Below the pieces are notes generated by a model. That model saw only the letters and a list, made by a program, of their open reading frames with translations. It was not told the DNA's origin and ran no database searches. The translations under genes were made by a program, and so were the position numbers. From Comamonas sp009360615 (GTDB taxonomy: Bacteria; Pseudomonadota; Gammaproteobacteria; Burkholderiales; Burkholderiaceae_C), in the NCBI RefSeq assembly GCF_035784015.1, contig NZ_JALKOW010000001.1: a stretch of DNA of 64,000 nucleotides; one strand, 5' to 3'. Below are positions 50,227-57,667 of this stretch, piece after piece (within the stretch, counting starts at the first letter, position 1; each line of letters opens with the position of its first letter).

Positions 50227-50247
50227 ACAAGTCGATAAAGAGTCGAT

Positions 50248-51300
50248 ATGAACGAGTTGGATTCTCTGGTCGAAAGCGCACAGCAACTGTTTGCGCAAGC
50301 CCACACCCCCGCTGATCTGGAAAATGCCAAGGCGCAGTTTCTGGGCAAGTCGGGCAAGATGACCGAGCTCATGAAGGGCATGGCGCAGCTTTCCGTCGAA
50401 GAGAAAAAGTCGCGCGGTGCCGCCATCAACGTGGCCAAGCAGGCGATCGAAGCGGCCTTGACCGCCCGTCGCAAGGCTTTGGCAGACGCTGAGCTGCAAG
50501 CCCATCTGAAGTCCGAGGTGCTGGATGTGACTCTGCCCGGTCGCCGTCGTGGCGCGGGAGGGCTGCACCCCGTCTCCATCACCATGGAGCGTATCGAGGG
50601 CATTTTCGGCTCCATGGGTTTTGATGTGGCCCAGGGTCCCGAGATCGAATCCGACTGGTTCAACTTCACGGCGCTGAACACGCCGGAAGACCATCCCGCG
50701 CGCTCCATGCACGACACCTTCTATGTCGAAGGCGGCACCCAGCACGCGCCCAATCTGCTGCGCACGCACACCAGCCCCATGCAGGTGCGCCATGCCGTGC
50801 AGCATGTCAAGAATTACCGCAATGCGCTCGATGCCGGCCAGACCATGCCCGAGATCCGCGTGATTGCTCCCGGCCGCACCTATCGTGTGGACTCGGATGC
50901 CACCCACTCGCCCATGTTCCATCAGTGCGAAGGCCTGTGGATCGGCGAGAACGTGAGCTTCAAGGATCTGAAAGTCGTTTTCACCGACTTCTGTAAGACC
51001 TTCTTCGAGCAGGATGATCTGGTCCTGCGTTTTCGCCCGAGCTTCTTCCCGTTCACCGAGCCTTCGGCCGAAATCGACATCCAGTTCCAGAGCGGTCCGC
51101 TGGCCGGCAAGTGGCTGGAGGTGGCGGGTTCTGGCCAGGTGCACCCCAATGTGGTGCGCAATATGGGCCTGGACCCCGAAAAATACATCGGCTTTGCCTT
51201 TGGCATGGGCCCCGACCGCCTGACCATGCTGCGTTATGGCGTGAACGACCTGCGCCTGTTCTTCGACGGCGACATCCGTTTCCTGTCGCAGTTTCAGTAA
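50248..51300 (+). CDS. pheS: Phenylalanyl-tRNA synthetase alpha subunit
   Basis: A 350-residue catalytic subunit. An N-terminal coiled coil (MNELDSLVESAQQLFAQAHT) precedes the class II core with GAGGLHPVSITMERIEGIFG, IAPGRTYRVDSDATHSPMFH, FPFTEPSAEIDI and a final GMGPDRLTMLRYGVNDLRLF. It lies before pheT, with which it forms the alpha2-beta2 enzyme. Confidence 0.97.
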   Translation: MNELDSLVESAQQLFAQAHTPADLENAKAQFLGKSGKMTELMKGMAQLSVEEKKSRGAAINVAKQAIEAALTARRKALADAELQAHLKSEVLDVTLPGRRRGAGGLHPVSITMERIEGIFGSMGFDVAQGPEIESDWFNFTALNTPEDHPARSMHDTFYVEGGTQHAPNLLRTHTSPMQVRHAVQHVKNYRNALDAGQTMPEIRVIAPGRTYRVDSDATHSPMFHQCEGLWIGENVSFKDLKVVFTDFCKTFFEQDDLVLRFRPSFFPFTEPSAEIDIQFQSGPLAGKWLEVAGSGQVHPNVVRNMGLDPEKYIGFAFGMGPDRLTMLRYGVNDLRLFFDGDIRFLSQFQ

Positions 51301-51465
51301 TAAAAAAGTGAGCTGCTAGCGCATGCTATGAAATGATTTCAGATAGTTTTGATGCTGAAATCCTTATTCGCCGCGCGCTAATAGCTCATCTTTTTGAGAT
51401 ACGCATGCCCAGCCAGTGGCAGACCGCTTGCGGTGCGACTGGCATGAACGCCAAAGAGTCTGACT

Positions 51466-53919
51466 ATGCAATTTCCTGAATCCTGGTTGCGCGAATACTG
51501 CAACCCCAATCTGACCACCCAGCAACTGGCCGATACCCTGACCATGGCCGGTCTGGAAGTGGAAGAGCTGGATCCTGTGGCGCCTCCCTTCACCGGCATT
51601 GTGGTCGGTGAAATCAAGGAAGCCGTGCAGCACCCCGACGCCGACCGCCTGCGCATCTGCCAGGTCGACGTGGGCGGCCCCGAGCTGCTGAACATCGTCT
51701 GCGGCGCGCCCAATGCGCGCGTGGGCATCCGCATTCCCTGCGCCACCGTGGGCGCCGAGCTGCCGCCCGGTGCCGATGGCAAACCCTTCAAGATCAAGAT
51801 CGGCAAGCTGCGCGGCGTGCAGAGCTTTGGCATGCTGTGCTCGGCCAAGGAGCTGGGCATCGACGAAGACGCCAGCGGCCTGCTGGAGTTCCCCGCCGAT
51901 GCGCCCCTGGGTCAGAACGTGCGCGAGTACCTGAACCTGGACGACACGCTGTTCACGCTCAAGCTCACGCCCAATCTGGCGCACTGCCTGAGCGTCTACG
52001 GTGTGGCGCGCGAGCTGTCGGCGCTGACCGGCACGCCTCTTAAAGCCCTGTCCTTCCCCGCTGCTGCCGTGGCCTCGCAAGACAAGCTGCCCGTCACGAT
52101 CGAGGCGAGCGATCTGTGCGGGCGTTTCTCGGGGCGTATCGTGCGCAACGTCAACACCCAGGTGAAGACGCCCCAGTGGATGGTGGACCGTCTGGCGCGT
52201 TGCGGCCAGCGCTCGGTCAGCCCGCTGGTGGACATCTCCAACTATGTGATGTTCGAGCTGGGCCGTCCCAGCCATATCTTCGATCTGGACAAGATCAGCG
52301 GCGGCCTGAATGTGCGCTGGGGCAAGGAGGGCGAAACGCTCAAGCTGCTCAATGGCAACACCATCAAGATCGACGACTTCATCAAGGTCGGCGTGATTGC
52401 CGACGACAAGCAGGTCGAGTCGCTGGCCGGCATCATGGGCGGCGACGCCACGGCCGTGTCCGACGACACGAAGAACATCTACATCGAAGCCGCGTTCTGG
52501 TTCCCCAAGGCCGTGGCCGGCCGTTCGCGCCACTTCAATTTCTCGACCGACGCCGGTCACCGCTTCGAGCGCGGCGTGGACCCCGAGTTCACCACCGAGC
52601 ACATCGAGCGCATCACCGCGCTGGTGCTGGAAATCTGCGGCACGCCCGAGACGCAGGTCGGTGCCATGGATGACCAGAAGCCCAATATGCCCGCCTCCAA
52701 GGCCGTGCAACTGCGCGTGGCACGTGCGGCCAAGGTCATCGGCATGGCCGTGACCCAGCAGCAATGCCTGGATGCCTTGAACGGCCTGGGCCTGCCTGCC
52801 GCTGTGGCATCCGAGGGAGTCATTTCGGTCACCGCGCCAACCTTCCGCTTCGACATCAATCTGGAAGAAGATCTGATCGAAGAAGTGGCCCGCATGATCG
52901 GCTATGAAAACCTGCCGACCACCAAGCCGCTGGCCCCGATCTCGCCCAAGCTGCGCGCCGAGAACGAGCGTAGCCCCTATGCCGTGCGCCACGAGCTGGC
53001 GGGCCTGGGCTACCAGGAAACCATCAACTTCAGCTTTGTCGAAGAAAAGTGGGAGCAGGAGCTGGCCGGCAACAACAACGCCATCAAGCTGCTTAACCCC
53101 ATTGCCAGCCATCTGAGCGTGATGCGCTCGTCCCTGCTGGGCTCGCTGCTGCAGGTGCTCAAGTTCAACGTGGACCGCAAGGCTCAGCGCGTGCGTGTGT
53201 TCGAGCTGGGTCGCGTGTTCTTCAAGGACGAGGCCGTGGTCGACTCCGACACCACCGTCAAGGGCTTTTATCAGCCCATGCGCGTGGCGGGTCTCGCCTA
53301 CGGCGCTGCCGACCAGCTGCAATGGGGCAGGGCAGAAGCCAAGGTCGACTTCTACGACGTCAAGGGCGATGTGGAAGCACTGCTGGCACCGGCCAAGCCC
53401 GTGTTCGAGCCCGCCGAGCATCCGGCCATGCACCCTGGCCGCTGCGCACGCGTGCTGCTGGACGGCAAGGCCATCGGCTTTGTCGGCGAGCTGCATCCCC
53501 AGTGGCGCCAGGAATGGGATTTGGCCCAGGCTCCGGTGATGTTCGAGCTCGAGCTCGATGCCGTGCTGGCCCGTCAGGTGCCCGTTTTCAAGCCCGTGGC
53601 CAAGCACCAGGCCGTGGAGCGCGACATTGCCGTGGTCGTCAAGGAAGCCGTGACCCACGCCCAGGTGATGGAGGCCGTGCAGCAAGGTGTGCAGGGCGGC
53701 ATTCTGCGCTCGGCAGTGCTGTTCGACGTATTCCGTCCCAAGAAGCTCAAGGCGGGTGAGGAAGCTGCTGCGGGCGCTCTGGCACAGGATGAAAAGAGCC
53801 TGGCCGTGCGCCTGACGCTGGGCAGCGACACCGCATCGCTGACCGATGCGGAAATCGAGGCCGCCATGCAGGGCATCATTGCGGCTCTGGTGGAACGCGT
53901 TGCGGCTCGTCTGCGCTGA
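51466..53919 (+). CDS. pheT: Phenylalanyl-tRNA synthetase beta subunit
   Basis: An 817-residue subunit. The N-terminal OB-type tRNA-binding domain (VVVGEIKEAVQHPDADRLRI) is followed by B3/B4 editing domains, B5 (RVARAAKVIGMAVTQQQCLD), the core (RHELAGLGYQETINFSFVEE) and a C-terminal anticodon-binding FDX-ACB domain (KHQAVERDIAVVVKEAV). Full length. It is 165 bases after pheS. Confidence 0.97.
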   Translation: MQFPESWLREYCNPNLTTQQLADTLTMAGLEVEELDPVAPPFTGIVVGEIKEAVQHPDADRLRICQVDVGGPELLNIVCGAPNARVGIRIPCATVGAELPPGADGKPFKIKIGKLRGVQSFGMLCSAKELGIDEDASGLLEFPADAPLGQNVREYLNLDDTLFTLKLTPNLAHCLSVYGVARELSALTGTPLKALSFPAAAVASQDKLPVTIEASDLCGRFSGRIVRNVNTQVKTPQWMVDRLARCGQRSVSPLVDISNYVMFELGRPSHIFDLDKISGGLNVRWGKEGETLKLLNGNTIKIDDFIKVGVIADDKQVESLAGIMGGDATAVSDDTKNIYIEAAFWFPKAVAGRSRHFNFSTDAGHRFERGVDPEFTTEHIERITALVLEICGTPETQVGAMDDQKPNMPASKAVQLRVARAAKVIGMAVTQQQCLDALNGLGLPAAVASEGVISVTAPTFRFDINLEEDLIEEVARMIGYENLPTTKPLAPISPKLRAENERSPYAVRHELAGLGYQETINFSFVEEKWEQELAGNNNAIKLLNPIASHLSVMRSSLLGSLLQVLKFNVDRKAQRVRVFELGRVFFKDEAVVDSDTTVKGFYQPMRVAGLAYGAADQLQWGRAEAKVDFYDVKGDVEALLAPAKPVFEPAEHPAMHPGRCARVLLDGKAIGFVGELHPQWRQEWDLAQAPVMFELELDAVLARQVPVFKPVAKHQAVERDIAVVVKEAVTHAQVMEAVQQGVQGGILRSAVLFDVFRPKKLKAGEEAAAGALAQDEKSLAVRLTLGSDTASLTDAEIEAAMQGIIAALVERVAARLR

Positions 53920-53947
53920 TATGTTCAATCCACAAGGAGATCGACCC

Positions 53948-54274
53948 ATGGAGCTTGCCGTAGAGAGCATCGACAGCCCCGCGTTGACCAAGGCGCAGCT
54001 GGCCGATCTGCTGTTTGACGAAATCGGTTTGAACAAGCGCGAAGCCAAGGACATGGTGGATGCGTTCTTTGACCTGATCTCGCAAAAGCTGGTGCAGGGG
54101 GAAGATGTCAAGCTCTCGGGCTTCGGCAACTTCCAGATCCGCACCAAGGCGCCGCGCCCCGGGCGCAACCCGCGCACCGGCGAGCTGATCCCCATCGCAG
54201 CGCGCCGCGTGGTGACCTTCCATGCCAGCAGCAAGCTCAAGGAGCTGATCCAGGGCGAAGGCACGGGATCCTGA
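53948..54274 (+). CDS. ihfA: Integration host factor subunit alpha
   Basis: A 108-residue DNA-bending protein. The HU/IHF fold includes LTKAQLADLLFDEIGLNKRE, SGFGNFQIRTKAPRPGRNPR and RVVTFHASSKLKELI; the Pro in RPGRNPRTG intercalates DNA. Partner of IhfB. AAGGAG lies before the ATG. Located directly after pheT as in many proteobacteria. Confidence 0.97.
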   Translation: MELAVESIDSPALTKAQLADLLFDEIGLNKREAKDMVDAFFDLISQKLVQGEDVKLSGFGNFQIRTKAPRPGRNPRTGELIPIAARRVVTFHASSKLKELIQGEGTGS

Positions 54275-54321
54275 GCAACTGGCACGCAGCCGATGTCCTG
54301 TCAAGCAGCGCATCGGTCACT

Positions 54322-54373
54322 GAAGAGCTGACAGTCTTGCGTCGCGCGCGGTGCAAGGTCCTGTCAGCTCTTC
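54322..54373. other. Long perfect hairpin between ihfA and merR
   Basis: GAAGAGCTGACAG (54322-54334) and CTGTCAGCTCTTC (54361-54373) are fully complementary, with an inner CTTGC / GCAAG pair (54336-54340, 54353-54357). There is no U-tract on either side, so it is not a standard intrinsic terminator. Confidence 0.6.
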
Positions 54374-54486
54374 GCGCTATATTGCAAGGGCTTGCGCAGG
54401 CAGCAGTGCCGTGCCATCTCCGGATTTGCGCGAGCTGTGATTGAATCTCTTTCACCCATCCCTTCACTGACTGCTTGCAACCAGCC

Positions 54487-54924
54487 ATGGCTTCATCTTT
54501 GCCAGCAATTCCTGCCAAGCGCTATTTCACCATCGGTGAAGTGGCGGATCTGTGCGACGTCAAGCCTCATGTGCTGCGTTACTGGGAGCAGGAGTTCGTG
54601 CAGCTCAAGCCCATGAAGCGGCGCGGCAATCGCCGCTACTATCAGCACCATGAGGTGCTGATGGTGCGGCGCATCCGTGAGCTGCTTTACGAGCAGGGCT
54701 TCACCATCAGCGGTGCCCGTAATCGTCTGCGTGAACTGGTGACCGGACATGGTAGGGCGGTCGACCCGCCGGTCTTGCCCGGGCTCGGGCAGGAGTTGTC
54801 GCAAACGCAGACGCATCTGCTGGCGGCCATGCTGGAGCAGAGCCCCCTGGAGTCCGTTGATGCCATGGGCATGGAAGAGGTCAAAGAGGAGCTTTTGCAG
54901 ATCAGGGCGCTGCTTTCTCTCTGA
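54487..54924 (+). CDS. MerR-family transcriptional regulator (ihfA-linked)
   Basis: A 145-residue protein. The MerR helix-turn-helix is KRYFTIGEVADLCDVKPHVL then RYWEQEFVQLKPMKRRGNRR, followed by YEQGFTISGARNRLREL and a short helical tail. There are no metal-binding cysteines. This is the conserved MerR-like gene that follows ihfA in many beta- and gammaproteobacteria; its target is unknown. A TTG-initiated form at 54475 is possible, but ATG 54487 is preferred. Confidence 0.9.
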   Translation: MASSLPAIPAKRYFTIGEVADLCDVKPHVLRYWEQEFVQLKPMKRRGNRRYYQHHEVLMVRRIRELLYEQGFTISGARNRLRELVTGHGRAVDPPVLPGLGQELSQTQTHLLAAMLEQSPLESVDAMGMEEVKEELLQIRALLSL

Positions 54925-54939
54925 TGGCGAAATTCTGTG

Positions 54940-54945
54940 TATAAT
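54940..54945 (+). promoter_or_regulatory. -10 element of the tRNA-Pro promoter
   Basis: A consensus TATAAT lies 9 bases before the tRNA 5' end, just after the merR stop. The -35 region falls in the end of merR and is poor. Confidence 0.5.
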
Positions 54946-54954
54946 TCAAGTCTT

Positions 54955-55031
54955 CGGAATGTAGCGCAGCCTGGTAGCGCACTTGCATGGGGTGCAAGGG
55001 GTCGCGAGTTCGAATCCCGCCATTCCGACCA
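54955..55031 (+). tRNA. tRNA-Pro (anticodon GGG)
   Basis: A 77-base tRNA with encoded CCA. Acceptor stem CGGAATG / CATTCCG; D-arm GCGCAGCCTGGTAGCGC; anticodon stem CTTGC / GCAAG with loop ATGGGGT, anticodon GGG; T-arm GCGAG-TTCGAAT-CCCGC, which contains one A-C mismatch; discriminator A. It reads CCC and CCU. Confidence 0.95.
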
Positions 55032-55038
55032 ATCAGAC

Positions 55039-55075
55039 AAGGGCTTCTGACTATCCAGTCAGAAGCCCTTTTTCT
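55039..55075 (+). terminator. Intrinsic terminator after tRNA-Pro
   Basis: AAGGGCTTCTGACT, an ATCC loop, then AGTCAGAAGCCCTTTTTC: a 14-base perfect stem and five Ts, starting 8 bases after the tRNA end. Confidence 0.92.
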
Positions 55076-55846
55076 ATTGCTGCGCCAATCCGGCCTGTAG
55101 CAATCGGTAAAGACTTTCCTGTAGGAGGTGGTCTGATTCTGCCGAATGGACCTGGCCCTGTCGGGGAATGCCGGACATGTAAACGGTATTGATTCTTGGC
55201 TTCTTTGATATAAAGAAGAAATGAAAAGAATTGCCAATTCCGGGCAAAAAGATTTGAACTTCGGCTGTCTGAGTGATTTTTGAAACAAATCCTTGCATGC
55301 GTTGTGCTAGATTTGCAATTGAATCCAATTGTTTGATGGTGTTGCCAGGAGATCCGCCATCAACGCACGGCTTCGCATGCAAGGTTATGCGTCAAGAACA
55401 CCGGCCGGAAACCGGAGGCTCCGCCTTGCTATCGTGGAAAGGAAAATCTCCAAATGCGCTGTGTCTAGCCTGTCGCTGCTTCACAGCCTGTCCGCGTGAT
55501 TTGCTTGATCCGGGGGGCGGAAACGCCGTTTCCCCGGCACCGCCGTGCGGTTGTTCGTCAAGCAACATGGATGAGTTTTGTCGATCAGGCAATCCGCTTG
55601 ACCTGACCCTCAGTCTCCTGCGCGGCGCTGGCACGACGCCAAAGGTTGTGAGCAAGAGAGTTACAGAACTCCGTATGGCGGGTTCTGAGGCCGTCTGCGA
55701 TGCCTTGTCGGGCTGCAGCGAGCCTGTCCACATTAACAACCAGCTTCCGCGGGAACGACTTTCAAGGTTGCACCGATTGCGCTCGCCAGCGTTCTGGCGG
55801 GTCAGACATCGCATTGCCCGGTCGGAGTCCAACAAGAGGGATATCA
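55076..55846. other. 771-base gene-free stretch upstream of the adhesin secretion locus
   Basis: No convincing gene is seen; the only sizeable open frame crosses into tolC in the wrong frame. The first 250 bases are relatively AT-rich (possible promoter region near 55190-55330), the rest is GC-rich. A 7-base inverted repeat, GGAAACG-C-CGTTTCC, lies at 55519-55533. It could carry a long 5' leader and regulator sites for the secretion genes. Confidence 0.5.
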
Positions 55847-57370
55847 ATGAAATTCAGTCAGATTGCACAAGTGGTTGCCACTCTGGGTGTGGCATCGTGG
55901 GCCATGGCAGGCATGGCTCAGACGACCATGAATGCGCAACAGGCCAGCGAACAAGGCGTCGCACTGCAAAAAGTGGTGGAGCAGGCGCTGATGACTCACC
56001 CCGAAGTGCAGGCGCGCTTCCAGGATTTCACGTCGTCGGTTGAAGGTCAGAACGTGGCCCGGGGCGGCTGGCGCCCACAAGTCACTGCGCAAGGCTGGGT
56101 CGGGCGCGAGTGGCGCAGCCATATTCAGGATTCACCCTCGCAGAACTGGAACCGTCCGGGCTGGAATCTGCAACTGCGCCAGCTGATCTTTGATGGTTTC
56201 ACCACCAGCAGCAATATCCGCCAGCTGGGCTTTGAGAAGCTTTCAAAGTTCTACGATCTGCGTGCCACCACGGAGAACCTGGCCAATGATGTGGTCGCGG
56301 CCTATCTGGATGTGCAGCGCTACCGTGAAATGGAAAAGCTGGCGCGTGAGAACTTCGGCACCCATCAGGTGACGCTGGGCCAGCTGCGCGAGCGCCAGCA
56401 ATCCGGCGTGGGACGAGGCGTGGACCTGGAGCAGGCCAGCGGTCGTCTGTCCCTGGCACAGACCAATCTGATGACCGAGAGCAACAACCTCAACGATGTG
56501 ATGCAACGCTACCGTCGTGTGGTGGGCGAGTACCCGGCGGCTACGCTGGATCCCGTGCCTGAGGTGGCCGGCAAGCTGCCGGTGTCCGGGGTTGCGAAGG
56601 ATTTTGGCGATTCGCTGCGCGCGAGTCCGCTGCTGCTGTCGAAGCAGGCCCTGGTGCAAGCGGCGGAGGCCGGTCAGAAGGCGGCCAAGGGCGCGCACAT
56701 GCCCAAGCTGGAGCTGGTGGCGTCCACCGGCCGCGATCGCGACCAGAATTCGCCCTCCTACCGGGATGTGCAGAGTTCGCGGGTGCAGCTGATGCTGACC
56801 TACAACCTGTATCGCGGTGGTGCGGACGAGGCACGCCTGCGCCAGACCATTGCCCAGGGCTATGCAGCCCAGGACGTGCGCGACTACACCTGCCGCAACC
56901 TCCAGCAGGAACTGTCGATCACCTGGAACACCATGGCCCGTCTGCGTCAGCAAACGCCCTTCCTGCGTGAGCATGTGCTTTCCACCGCCAAGGTGCGCGT
57001 CGCCTACCAGCAGCAATTCAAGATCGGCCAGCGCTCGCTGCTGGATCTGTTGAACACGGAAAACGAGCTGTTCGATGCCCAGCGTGCCCTGGTCAATGCG
57101 CAATACGATCTGAAGAAGGCCGAGTATCAGTGGCTGACCTTGTCCAGCCAGATCCTGCCGGTGCTGGGACTCGCGCAGCCACATGAAGATAGCCGCCCGG
57201 ATGAACAGCAGGCTCTGACCTTGCCGGATGATCTGTTGCGCAGCTGCAAATCCTCCGTGCCGGACACCACCAATCTGACGCCTGTGCCTGCCGCCATGGC
57301 GGCCGAGCAGGGCGCTCCTGCCCAAGCTCCGGTGCCGGTGTCAGCGCCTGCCGCAGCTGCCCGCCAGTGA
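55847..57370 (+). CDS. TolC-family outer-membrane channel of a LapA-type adhesin exporter (LapE-like)
   Basis: A 507-residue outer-membrane protein. The signal peptide ends AMAGMAQ. The mature part has two TolC-type repeats: ALMTHPEVQARFQDFTSSVE, then LRQLIFDGFTTSSNIRQLGF in the first half, and LMLTYNLYRGGADEARLRQT and FKIGQRSLLDLLNTENELFD in the second. The C-terminal tail is Pro/Ala-rich and low in complexity. The ATG has GAGGG upstream. It would form the exit duct with the LapB-like ATPase and LapC-like adaptor encoded downstream. Confidence 0.9.
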   Translation: MKFSQIAQVVATLGVASWAMAGMAQTTMNAQQASEQGVALQKVVEQALMTHPEVQARFQDFTSSVEGQNVARGGWRPQVTAQGWVGREWRSHIQDSPSQNWNRPGWNLQLRQLIFDGFTTSSNIRQLGFEKLSKFYDLRATTENLANDVVAAYLDVQRYREMEKLARENFGTHQVTLGQLRERQQSGVGRGVDLEQASGRLSLAQTNLMTESNNLNDVMQRYRRVVGEYPAATLDPVPEVAGKLPVSGVAKDFGDSLRASPLLLSKQALVQAAEAGQKAAKGAHMPKLELVASTGRDRDQNSPSYRDVQSSRVQLMLTYNLYRGGADEARLRQTIAQGYAAQDVRDYTCRNLQQELSITWNTMARLRQQTPFLREHVLSTAKVRVAYQQQFKIGQRSLLDLLNTENELFDAQRALVNAQYDLKKAEYQWLTLSSQILPVLGLAQPHEDSRPDEQQALTLPDDLLRSCKSSVPDTTNLTPVPAAMAAEQGAPAQAPVPVSAPAAAARQ

Positions 57371-57407
57371 TGGCCGGGGACGTCTGGCGCATCTTTTGCG
57401 GGAGTTG

Positions 57408-57653
57408 ATGAACAAGATGGATAAAAGCGATTCGCCACCTTCGGAGCGGTCTTCCCGGCAGGAGTTGTCGGCACTGGACGCGGATTTCATCCGTGTGCTC
57501 GAAGACTTGATTGACGCCTTGCTTGCCAATGGCACCTTGCGCCTGACGGACCTTCCGCCGCAGGCGCTCGAGAAGCTGAGCCAACGCAAGCAGGCGCGCC
57601 AGCGTATGCGTAATTCGCTGGACTTGATTGATGATGACGAAGAGCTTTTATAG
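57408..57653 (+). CDS. Unknown 81-residue charged protein in the adhesin secretion locus
   Basis: It starts MNKMDKSDSPPSERSSRQEL and contains FIRVLEDLIDALLANGTLRL, LPPQALEKLSQRKQARQRMR and an acidic end, LDLIDDDEELL. It is predicted helical and soluble with no signal peptide. CGGGAG lies before the ATG, and the spacing (37 bases after tolC, 14 before the ATPase gene) makes it part of the operon. I do not recognise a family. Confidence 0.7.
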   Translation: MNKMDKSDSPPSERSSRQELSALDADFIRVLEDLIDALLANGTLRLTDLPPQALEKLSQRKQARQRMRNSLDLIDDDEELL

Positions 57654-57667
57654 GTTGATTGTTGAAG

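Noticed and set aside
51364..54285. 973-codon minus-strand open frame opposite pheT and ihfA
   Set aside because: Runs across two essential genes, with Leu/His/Gly-rich shadow composition.
55330..55520. Possible GEMM-type c-di-GMP riboswitch before the adhesin exporter genes
   Set aside because: Fragments such as CGCACGG..ATGCGTC resemble part of the pattern, but the conserved receptor and core sequences are missing.
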